From: Sphingomonas sp.
GTDB taxonomy: Bacteria; Pseudomonadota; Alphaproteobacteria; Sphingomonadales; Sphingomonadaceae
Length of the DNA stretch: 64,000 nt
Reading direction: 5' to 3'
Assembly (NCBI RefSeq): GCF_017304615.1
Contig: NZ_JAFKLZ010000001.1
Span: 682,001-746,000 of the forward strand
Under the pieces are notes generated by a model. The model saw only the letters and a list, made by a program, of their open reading frames with translations, had not been told where the DNA came from and did not search any database. Made by a program: the position numbers and the translations under genes. This document shows, in pieces, positions 44,194 through 51,077 of the stretch (positions are counted from its first letter, which is position 1; each line of letters begins with the position of its first letter).

Positions 44194-44840
44194 GCCGTCA
44201 CCATCGGCGGTTCGTCCGCACGGGACGCCCGTGCCGACCACGGCTGGTCGGTCCGGTTCATCACGATCAGGTCATCGGGAAAGCATCGCGCCTGGAAGGC
44301 GAGCGCATCGTCGAACCCGCCGTCGAGCCAGGTGTCGTACTCGCTCGGGTGGAGGAGCACCGGCATGCGGTCGTGGACCGGACGGATCGCCTCGTTGCAG
44401 TCGGTCATGACGCCCGAATAGACCGGGCCCCATTCGTCGCTGATCCGCCAGAGCCCGGCCCATGCGAAGATCGGCTGATCCTTGACGGTGAACCAGGTGC
44501 GCGTCTTGGACCCCTTCGCACCCTCCGCCTCGGAAAACCCCGTGAGAGGGATCAGGCAGCGCCACTCGGGCTTGCGGGCGAGTCCGACCCACATGTTCTT
44601 GGTCATGTCCGCGACGTTGTTGACCGGCTTGGGCTTGCTTTCGGGCTTCATGGTCTTGAGCCGGAGCGGAAAGCCCCAGGTCATCGACTGCATGATCATC
44701 GCTCCGTCATGCTTTCGAACGACCATTCCGGGGGCGCCTGGATAGACCTCCTCCGGAGCGTTGGACAGCGCGGGGACTTCGACGCCGAAGTGGGCGGCGA
44801 CCTCGGCCGCGCTCTTCCGGACGGTGTAGAGATTGCACAT
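44190..44840 (-). CDS. SRAP (YedK/HMCES-type) abasic-site crosslinking protein
   Basis: 216 residues. Met-Cys start (MCNLYTVRKS) provides the N-terminal Cys2 that links covalently to abasic sites in single-stranded DNA; RCLIPLTGFSEAEG has the catalytic Glu and RPVHDRMPVLL the His. TWGFPLRL and SKTRTWFTV fit the family. Length is normal. It protects or repairs abasic sites at forks. All three catalytic residues are present, unlike in its paralogue at 45821. Confidence 0.88.
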   Translation of the reverse strand: MCNLYTVRKSAAEVAAHFGVEVPALSNAPEEVYPGAPGMVVRKHDGAMIMQSMTWGFPLRLKTMKPESKPKPVNNVADMTKNMWVGLARKPEWRCLIPLTGFSEAEGAKGSKTRTWFTVKDQPIFAWAGLWRISDEWGPVYSGVMTDCNEAIRPVHDRMPVLLHPSEYDTWLDGGFDDALAFQARCFPDDLIVMNRTDQPWSARASRADEPPMVTA

Positions 44841-44868
44841 CGCCGGAGCCTATCAGAACCGATGGACG

Positions 44869-45183
44869 TCAGGAATGGTCGTCGGAAAGGCCGGCGAACC
44901 AGTCCGCATACGGCGTGTTCCGCGCCATGTGCCGGTTGAGGTCCGGAGCACCGTCGTCCCACCAGACGGGCCCGCGCTCCCCGAGTGCGCGTTTCGCACG
45001 GTCGACTGTGGCGTGTGCTTCGCTTTCGGCCAGTTCGTCGGATGAGCGCTTTGCGGCGCCGATCGCGCGGCGCGCTTCCATCAGCTGGTCGACAAAGCTC
45101 TGGCGTTCGCCGGCGTCAAGCGTCGGGTCCGACATGCGCCAGAGCCGCCCGCGAACGACGAAGTAGCGGCCGTCCGGCGTCAC
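44869..45183 (-). CDS. Small conserved hypothetical protein, AlkB neighbour
   Basis: 104 residues from GTG 45183 (a TTG at 45219 gives 116 and an 11-base overlap with alkB). Core GRYFVVRGRLWRMSDPTLD and VWWDDGAPDLNRHMARNTPY; a family of small proteins with WWDDGAPD is recurrent next to alkB and SRAP genes in alphaproteobacteria, to my recollection. No known domain. Within the tight operon. Confidence 0.65.
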   Translation of the reverse strand: MTPDGRYFVVRGRLWRMSDPTLDAGERQSFVDQLMEARRAIGAAKRSSDELAESEAHATVDRAKRALGERGPVWWDDGAPDLNRHMARNTPYADWFAGLSDDHS

Positions 45184-45208
45184 CGGATGCCCGCCTGCGA
45201 GGCGATTG

Positions 45209-45784
45209 TCAGGCTGCAAGCCGACGCGCCTTCTCGGTGAAGCTGCGGAACGTGATCGACCAGCGCGTCCGCTCCATCGGCGAGATGCTGTGCTCCCATC
45301 CTAGCCTTGCCTCGCCTGCGAGACGGTAGATCGATCTTGGGGCGAGCGGTGCCGATGCGCGGTCGAAGCCGACGGGCCGCCTGCGGCGGAAGCGCATCGT
45401 GGCGGGCTCGCCCAGCGATACGCCGATGACGTCCTCGAACACGGGCCGGTCGCGGTGCCAGCCGATGCCGGCGCCCTGATCGTATCGGATGAGAAGCGCC
45501 TGCACGAGTTCGGGGGCGGACAGCGCCGCGAACGCGGCAGCGCGGTCGCGAAGCGGCAGCAGCCAATCCGGGAGCGGATCCGTGGCCTCGAACCGGTTGT
45601 TGTCGAAGTCGTAGAGCCAGCCGAACGAGCGGGTGAGGCGGTTGCCGAGCCAGCCTTGGAAACGGAACGGCGACAGGGCCTCGGCGTCGATCCGCGCCAT
45701 CAGGTCGGCCTCGTCGGACGCGTCGATGAAGTCGTCCAGGATCGATAGTCCGGGAATGATGGGCGTGTCGAAGAGATCGGTCAT
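45209..45784 (-). CDS. alkB: AlkB-type 2-oxoglutarate/Fe(II) dioxygenase
   Basis: 191 residues from ATG 45784. GIGWHRDRPVFEDVIGVSLG carries the HxD iron ligands, WEHSISP the distal His, and TRWSITFRS the 2-oxoglutarate Arg motif. AlkB enzymes remove 1-methyladenine and 3-methylcytosine lesions by oxidation. Position in an SOS-boxed operon fits repair. Confidence 0.88.
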   Translation of the reverse strand: MTDLFDTPIIPGLSILDDFIDASDEADLMARIDAEALSPFRFQGWLGNRLTRSFGWLYDFDNNRFEATDPLPDWLLPLRDRAAAFAALSAPELVQALLIRYDQGAGIGWHRDRPVFEDVIGVSLGEPATMRFRRRRPVGFDRASAPLAPRSIYRLAGEARLGWEHSISPMERTRWSITFRSFTEKARRLAA

Positions 45785-45820
45785 CGACGTGGACGCTGCG
45801 ACCATCGGGGGAGACGGTCG

Positions 45821-46480
45821 TCAGAGAAGCGCAACTTGGGTCTTGCCGGATGCTGGCGGCTTGCCGCTGCGCCAGCGATCATCGGTGTGTTCGATGATCG
45901 TCCGCCCGGTGGGCAGGGGCGGTCGGAACTGGAAGGCGATCACGTCCTGGATCGTGCCGTGCAGCCAGCGCTCGTATTCGTGCTGGCCAAGCAGCGCCGG
46001 CTGCCGGTCGTTGTAGGGCTCGACAAGCGCGTTGGCGGACATCGTCATGCCGGCATAGACCGGGCCGAACTCGGGTGTGTTGCGGCAGAAGCCGGCCCAC
46101 GCGGACAACGGCTCGCCGTCCACGGAGAACCAGGTCCGCGTCTTAGAGCCGGGGTCGCCGTCAGGATTGGCGAAGTGCGTCAGCGGAATGAGGCATCGAT
46201 ACTTCGGATCGACGACAAGGCGCTCCCACATCGGGTTGGTCAGATCGGCGAGCAAACCGAGACGCTGCGGCGGCTCGTTGCGGATCGCCATTTCGGTCGT
46301 CTTGCGCGGGAAGCCCCACGTCATCGTCCTCAGCACCCGCCTGCCGCCGACCTCAACCACCACGAGGCCGGGGTCGCCCTCGATCGTCTCGACAGGCACG
46401 TCCATGCTCACGCCGAGTTCGGTTCCGAACTGCAGGTTGATCTCGCTGATCGTCGCCGTGTTCGCATAGAGCCGTGACAT
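45821..46480 (-). CDS. SRAP-fold protein lacking catalytic residues
   Basis: 219 residues. It aligns along its length with SRAP (TWGFPRKTTEMAI, YRCLIPLTHF, SKTRTWFSVDGEPLSAW, AFQFRPP), but starts MSRLYANT, so Cys2 is Ser; the Glu of GF-x-E is missing (HFANPDG); and the His of HDRMP is Asn (YNDRQP). A GGAGA site 7-8 bases before ATG 46480 supports that start. So it cannot perform the usual crosslink chemistry; a DNA-binding or regulatory role is inferred. First gene of the operon. Confidence 0.75.
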   Translation of the reverse strand: MSRLYANTATISEINLQFGTELGVSMDVPVETIEGDPGLVVVEVGGRRVLRTMTWGFPRKTTEMAIRNEPPQRLGLLADLTNPMWERLVVDPKYRCLIPLTHFANPDGDPGSKTRTWFSVDGEPLSAWAGFCRNTPEFGPVYAGMTMSANALVEPYNDRQPALLGQHEYERWLHGTIQDVIAFQFRPPLPTGRTIIEHTDDRWRSGKPPASGKTQVALL

Positions 46481-46519
46481 GGCCCGAGTCTCCATTCGAT
46501 TCCGACCCGCACTAGCACG

Positions 46520-46534
46520 GAACAAGTGGAGAAC
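46520..46534 (-). promoter_or_regulatory. LexA box of the SRAP/AlkB operon
   Basis: On the gene strand GTTC-TCCACTT-GTTC, an exact GTTC-N7-GTTC repeat, 40 bases upstream of ATG 46480. It would bring five genes (46480 down to 43639) under SOS control. 46535-46729 contains only the promoter space of the diverging RES gene. Confidence 0.8.
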
Positions 46535-46729
46535 AAAATAGAGTAGGGCGGGTTCCGCCCGGCCTAGCGGCCCGTTGCGCCGGCGCCGAACCCGACCACC
46601 ATGACTGATTGCCGCGCTCCCCCTTCGGCAAGCTGGCGGCGAGCGCCGGCGAGCGTGTATAGGTCGAAACTGTGGGCGCCACGGAGGCTAAGAAGAGTTA
46701 GAGCCGAGGTCGACATTGCGGAGAGGGAC

Positions 46730-47533
46730 GTGTTGGAATTTCCTCGGTGGGACAGCTATTCCCGGTTTGCACGCGCGGTCAGGTCCTGTCGGCGCTACGT
46801 GCTCGGCGAAGACGAGCGCGACTTCCTAGCCACGGTGCTCGCGACGATTCAGGACCGTGACGTCGAGTTCAAGGCAGGCAAGATCTTCTATCGCGCGCAG
46901 CTGGGCGTCGAGATCGTCGATCGCGAGGACGACGAGGGCAACTGGGTCGGGGAGGACGTGGTAGGCTTCGACGCCGCGCGTATGAAGCCGCTTTCCGATC
47001 GGGCACGGGAGGGGCGCGCGAACCCCACCGGCATCCCGGCGCTCTACGTGGGGACCAGCGCCGAGACTGCAATCTCCGAGGTCAGGCCGTGGATCGGCGC
47101 CGACGTGTCGGTGGCGATGTGCCGGCTTCTGGGGCCGATGCGGACGCTCGACTTGACCAAGGGGCACGGAAAGTCGTCATTCGCAGGCGCAGTGTTCCGC
47201 CATGTCCTCGGAGACGGGCCGCTAACCGCCGAAGACAAGGCGAAGGCGGTCTGGATAGACATCGACAATGCTTTCTCGGAACCCGTGACCTCCTCCGACG
47301 ACCGTGCCGACTACGCGCCCACGCAGGTCCTTGCCGAACTGTTTCGGAGCGCGGGGTATGACGCGATCGGCTACAAGAGCCACTTCGGCGACGATGGCGA
47401 TCGGCGTGGCTACAATCTCGCTATCTTCGATCCCGGGATGGTGGAGATAGCGAGCTGTGTTCCGTATCAGGTGAAGTCGATCAAGGTAGTCGCGGAGCAG
47501 AACGGCACGCCGTGGACTAAATCGAGGGGGTGA
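46730..47533 (+). CDS. RES-domain protein
   Basis: 267 residues from GTG 46730 with GGAGAGG just upstream (TTG 46733 or an upstream ATG at 46601 are alternatives). RES motifs: KIFYRAQLG (Arg), ALYVGTSAETAISEVRPW (Glu-Ser pair), YAPTQVLAELFRSAGYDAIGYKS. RES-type toxins hydrolyse NAD+ and normally pair with a Xre-family antitoxin; no such gene is adjacent. May act alone or be a different RES use. Confidence 0.75.
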   Translation: MLEFPRWDSYSRFARAVRSCRRYVLGEDERDFLATVLATIQDRDVEFKAGKIFYRAQLGVEIVDREDDEGNWVGEDVVGFDAARMKPLSDRAREGRANPTGIPALYVGTSAETAISEVRPWIGADVSVAMCRLLGPMRTLDLTKGHGKSSFAGAVFRHVLGDGPLTAEDKAKAVWIDIDNAFSEPVTSSDDRADYAPTQVLAELFRSAGYDAIGYKSHFGDDGDRRGYNLAIFDPGMVEIASCVPYQVKSIKVVAEQNGTPWTKSRG

Positions 47534-47536
47534 CGG

Positions 47537-48118
47537 GTGAAGGGATTGTTCTCCACGCTAGCGCTTCTCCTCGCCCTCGCCGGGCCGGCCGAGGCGCAGG
47601 ACACGGCTAGGTCGTCGGATGGACTCTACACTGTCGCGGTCGTGCCGAATGGCAAGGGCGACGAGAACGGGACGGGAGCGCAGGCGCTCGTGCTCTACAG
47701 CACGAGGGGGAGCGCCCAGCGCCGCCTGCTCGTGTCCAAGTGGAACGAGGATTACAGCCAGAACCTGGCGGGGTTGTCGAAGCCGCTGTTCTCGCTCGAT
47801 GGCGGCTACGTCTACTTCAGTTCGACGGATGCGTCGCCGAACTCGGGCTACGTCCACCGGTTCGACCTCAAGCTGGGCGTGGTCAAGTCGATCTGCCCGG
47901 GCTGGGCATTGCGCGTGATGAGGACCGGACCGTATCGCGGCTACCTGCTGGTTCAGACGCATCGCTACTGGGACCGTCAGGAGGGCGGATCCTACAACCC
48001 GGTGTTCCTGACCCATCCTTCCGGAAGGAGGATATTGATGGTGCCGGGGAGCGACAATGACGATGGCGAACTGGCCATCGATCCTTGGCTCGCGAAGATG
48101 AAGTGGCGCGCCTGGTAG
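47537..48118 (+). CDS. Exported hypothetical protein
   Basis: 193 residues from GTG 47537. Signal peptide MKGLFSTLALLLALAGPAEA with cleavage before QDTA. The mature part is beta-rich with LFSLDGGYVYFSSTDASPNSGYVHRFDL, resembling a single beta-propeller-type domain. Not recognised. It starts 3 bases after the RES gene, so may be its partner in an operon, though an exported protein is an unlikely antitoxin. Confidence 0.6.
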   Translation: MKGLFSTLALLLALAGPAEAQDTARSSDGLYTVAVVPNGKGDENGTGAQALVLYSTRGSAQRRLLVSKWNEDYSQNLAGLSKPLFSLDGGYVYFSSTDASPNSGYVHRFDLKLGVVKSICPGWALRVMRTGPYRGYLLVQTHRYWDRQEGGSYNPVFLTHPSGRRILMVPGSDNDDGELAIDPWLAKMKWRAW

Positions 48119-48144
48119 TTCTTCGCGGGCAGCCGAGTCCGAGC

Positions 48145-48166
48145 ATGAGAGCGGGAACATGCTTAG
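48145..48166. promoter_or_regulatory. Inverted repeat upstream of the czc region
   Basis: AGCATG (48145-48150) and CATGCT (48161-48166) are perfect inverted arms around a 10-base spacer in the 101-base gap before the metal-resistance genes. It could be a regulator operator; no regulator gene is adjacent. Confidence 0.3.
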
Positions 48167-48219
48167 CGACGTAAAACTGGGGTGGCGTCCGGAGCGGCGA
48201 TGCTGCTAATGGCCGCCCG

Positions 48220-48570
48220 ATGTTCCGGCTCCTTGGCCTCCTTGCGTATGTAATCGTGTCGATCACCGTCGGCATGACTTCTGTCGTGCACGCCATGGAA
48301 CCGATTGGCGGCGTCACCATCGCGGCGTCGCAGACGACGGTCGTCGCCGAGCTGGGCCATTCCCAGGGCGACTCGGACGAGGTCCCCGCTGATGGCGACA
48401 AGGGATATCCCCACCATCACGTGAGCTGCCACGGAGATCACATCGCGGCGCCGTTCAGCTGCGACGGGACGATGCTGGCCGACGCGCGCCCAGACGAGCA
48501 GTCGTCGAGAAAGCCGTTTCCGCTTGCCTCGCGCCCGACCGACCCCGCGTTGAGACCACCGCGAGCCTGA
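48220..48570 (+). CDS. Small exported His-rich protein of metal operon
   Basis: 116 residues. Hydrophobic N-terminus (LLGLLAYVIVSITVGMTSVVHA) looks like a signal sequence; the mature part has KGYPHHHVSCHGDHIAAPFSCDG, a His/Cys/Asp patch that could bind metal. Position directly before czcC suggests a periplasmic accessory of the metal system. No named family. Confidence 0.55.
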   Translation: MFRLLGLLAYVIVSITVGMTSVVHAMEPIGGVTIAASQTTVVAELGHSQGDSDEVPADGDKGYPHHHVSCHGDHIAAPFSCDGTMLADARPDEQSSRKPFPLASRPTDPALRPPRA

Positions 48571-48630
48571 CGACCACTCGCTGACCGCGCCCACGCGCGG
48601 TCCGATCTGGTTCGTCAGGAGAATATCTAA

Positions 48631-49923
48631 ATGCATCGCTATATCACGGCCTTGTTGGCCGTGGCGTCGTGCGCTTCGATGGCGCACGCGCAGACGTCGC
48701 CGCCGGTGGCGACGATCGTCCCGTCCCCCGTTGCGGCGGGGCCGGCTCTCACGTTGGATGACGCCCTCCGCATGGGAGGTGCCGCATCGCCATCTGTTGA
48801 CTCCGCCAATGCCGGGGTCCGTGCAGCCGATGCGGCTCGGACGGTCGCCGGCCTCCGGCCCAATCCAACCGCATCCGCCACGGCCGAGAACGTCGTCGGG
48901 ACGGGCCCCTATCGCGGATTCTCGCAGTCGGAGACGACCGTGTCGCTTTCGCTTCCCATCGAGCTTGGCGGCAAGCGTTCCGCTCGCCTTGCGGTGGCTG
49001 GGGCGCAGGGTGTCAGGGCACGGCTGGAAGTCGTGATCGCCGAGGCGGATCTGCGGCTCAGCATAACGCAGACCTACATCCGCGCGCTTGCCGCCGAGAA
49101 GCGCGTCACCATCGCCGAGGAGCAGTTGGGCTTTGCGTCCGAAGGCTTGCGGATCGCTCGTGACCGCGTTCAGGTCGGCGCGACGTCGCCGTTGGACGAA
49201 CAGCGCGCGGCTGTGACTGAGGTCAACGCGCGGACCGCGCTTGAGACGGCGCGCGGCGACGCGGCGGCCGCACGGAACGCGTTGAGCCTGCTGCTCGGCC
49301 AGCCGATCGACCAGCCGCTCGACATGGCCTGGTTCGACCGGCTGGGCGGCGGTGGTGGCTACGGCCCATCGGCACCATTCGAGGTCGAGGGCACGCTGGC
49401 GCTGGCGGCTGCCAGAGCCGACGTCGCCACGGCCGACGCCGGTGTGCGGCTGGCGCGATCGCAGCGCGTGCCCGATCTAACCGTCAGCACCGGCATCCGG
49501 CGACTGCAGGGCACCGGCGACAACGCCGCAGTGGTCGGCGTGTCGATCCCGATCCCGCTGTTCAACAGCGGCCGGGCGCAGCTCGGCCAGGCGATGGCCC
49601 TCAGAGACCAGGCGGAAGCCCGCCGTCGGCTGGCCGTCCTCGAGGCGCGGACCGAGATCGGCAACGCGCAGACGGAGGTTGCCAATGCTGCAGCGCGGGC
49701 GCGGGCGTCGGGACCTGCGATGGCTGCGGCCATGGAGGCCGCGCGAATTGCCCGCATCGGCTACGGCCAGGGCAAGTTCGAGCAGATCGTCCTCATCGAC
49801 GCCGAGCGCACCCTTTCCGAAACCCGTGCGTCCGCCGTGGACGCCTTCGCCGCCTATCACGACGCGCTGGCGCGTCTCGCCCGCCTGACGGCTGCGGCCC
49901 CCAATTCCGGAGACATCAAATGA
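48631..49923 (+). CDS. czcC: Outer-membrane metal efflux channel CzcC-like
   Basis: 430 residues; signal peptide MHRYITALLAVASCASMAHA, AGGAG before the ATG. TolC-type helical hairpins with repeated ARLEVV/ARTALE motifs, SLPIELGGKRSARLAVAG and TVSTGIRRLQGTGDNAAVVGVSIPIPLFNSGRAQLGQA-type half repeats. Exit duct of the CzcCBA efflux complex. Stop overlaps czcB by 4 bases (ATGA). Confidence 0.85.
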   Translation: MHRYITALLAVASCASMAHAQTSPPVATIVPSPVAAGPALTLDDALRMGGAASPSVDSANAGVRAADAARTVAGLRPNPTASATAENVVGTGPYRGFSQSETTVSLSLPIELGGKRSARLAVAGAQGVRARLEVVIAEADLRLSITQTYIRALAAEKRVTIAEEQLGFASEGLRIARDRVQVGATSPLDEQRAAVTEVNARTALETARGDAAAARNALSLLLGQPIDQPLDMAWFDRLGGGGGYGPSAPFEVEGTLALAAARADVATADAGVRLARSQRVPDLTVSTGIRRLQGTGDNAAVVGVSIPIPLFNSGRAQLGQAMALRDQAEARRRLAVLEARTEIGNAQTEVANAAARARASGPAMAAAMEAARIARIGYGQGKFEQIVLIDAERTLSETRASAVDAFAAYHDALARLARLTAAAPNSGDIK

Positions 49924-51074
49924 ATCTGAACGACAAGCGCGCGGTCGGCGGCATCGCCGCCGCCGTGCTCGTGGCGGCGGTGGGCGGCTTCTCCGTCGCA
50001 CGCTGCTCGAACGACTCGCCCAAGGCCGACGTCGCCGCCAAGCCCGAACCCGAGCCGGCCGCGCCCGACACCTTGTCGATGACCGCCACTGCGGTGACCG
50101 CAGCCGGGATCGAGACCGAGACAGTCTCCGCTGGCGGTCTCGGTGCGGAGATCATAGCGACCGCGACCGTGGCGCCGTCACCCGGCGGCGAGGCGCTCGT
50201 CACCGCCCGCGCGGGCGGTGCGGTCACGCGCATCTTCAAGCGGATCGGCGATCCAGTCCGCGTCGGCGAGACGCTGGCGATCGTGGAGAGCCGCGATGCG
50301 GCGGGCATCGTCGCCGAGCGCAGCACCGCAAACGCCAAGCTGGTGCTTGCACAGAAGGCGCTTGCCCGCGAGCGCTTCCTCTACAAGGAGCGCGTCTCGG
50401 CCAAGGTCGAGCTCGAGCGCGCCGAGGCGGAAGCGGCGGCGGCCGAGGCCGAGCTCCGCCGCGCGCAGGCGGCGGCCAGCGCTGCCGGCGTCACCGGTGA
50501 CGGACGCGGCGTCGTGGTGCGAAGCCCGATCTCCGGGCGTGTCAGCGCGGAGAGCGTGACGCTCGGCGCATTCGTCCAGCCCGAGGCCGAGCTGTTCCGC
50601 GTGTCGGACGCGAGCCGAATCCAGGTCGAGGCCGCGATCCCGGCGGCCGACGCTCAGCGCGTGGCTTCCGGTGATCGGGCGATCGTCGAGCTGCCCGATG
50701 GTCGGACGGTCGATGCGACCGTCCGGTCCGTTACAACTGCGTTGAACGGCGAGACGCGGACGGCGACGGCGGTGCTCGACGTTCCCGGCGGGCTTCAGCC
50801 CGGCCTCGCTGTCCGCGTCCGGTTGAAGCCGCAGCGCGGCGCAATGACGTCGGCGATCGTGCTGCCCGAGGACTCGGTTCAGACGGTCGACGGCCGGGAC
50901 AAGGTGTTCGTGCGGACCGGTAGCGGCTTCCGCGCCGTGGCTGTGACCCTCGGCCGTCGATCGGCCGGGCGCGTCGAGATCGTGTCCGGTCTTAAGCCCG
51001 GCCAGCAGGTCGCGACCAAGAACGCATTCCTCCTGAAGGCGGAGCTTTCCAAGGGCTCGGGCGAGGAGGAATAG
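49920..51074 (+). CDS. czcB: CzcB-like RND periplasmic adaptor
   Basis: 384 residues. Membrane/signal helix (GGIAAAVLVAAVGGFSVARC), lipoyl half ARAGGAVTRIFKRIGDPVRVGETLAIVES, coiled coil of Glu/Ala, then VRSPISGRVSAESVTLGAFVQPEAELFRV. The HlyD-type adaptor joins CzcA to CzcC. Ends 3 bases before czcA. Confidence 0.87.
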   Translation: MNLNDKRAVGGIAAAVLVAAVGGFSVARCSNDSPKADVAAKPEPEPAAPDTLSMTATAVTAAGIETETVSAGGLGAEIIATATVAPSPGGEALVTARAGGAVTRIFKRIGDPVRVGETLAIVESRDAAGIVAERSTANAKLVLAQKALARERFLYKERVSAKVELERAEAEAAAAEAELRRAQAAASAAGVTGDGRGVVVRSPISGRVSAESVTLGAFVQPEAELFRVSDASRIQVEAAIPAADAQRVASGDRAIVELPDGRTVDATVRSVTTALNGETRTATAVLDVPGGLQPGLAVRVRLKPQRGAMTSAIVLPEDSVQTVDGRDKVFVRTGSGFRAVAVTLGRRSAGRVEIVSGLKPGQQVATKNAFLLKAELSKGSGEEE

Positions 51075-51077
51075 ACC

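Noticed and set aside
46601-46729. Earlier start for the RES gene
   Set aside because: The added residues are Arg-rich with no family match, and a good purine-rich RBS lies just before 46730.
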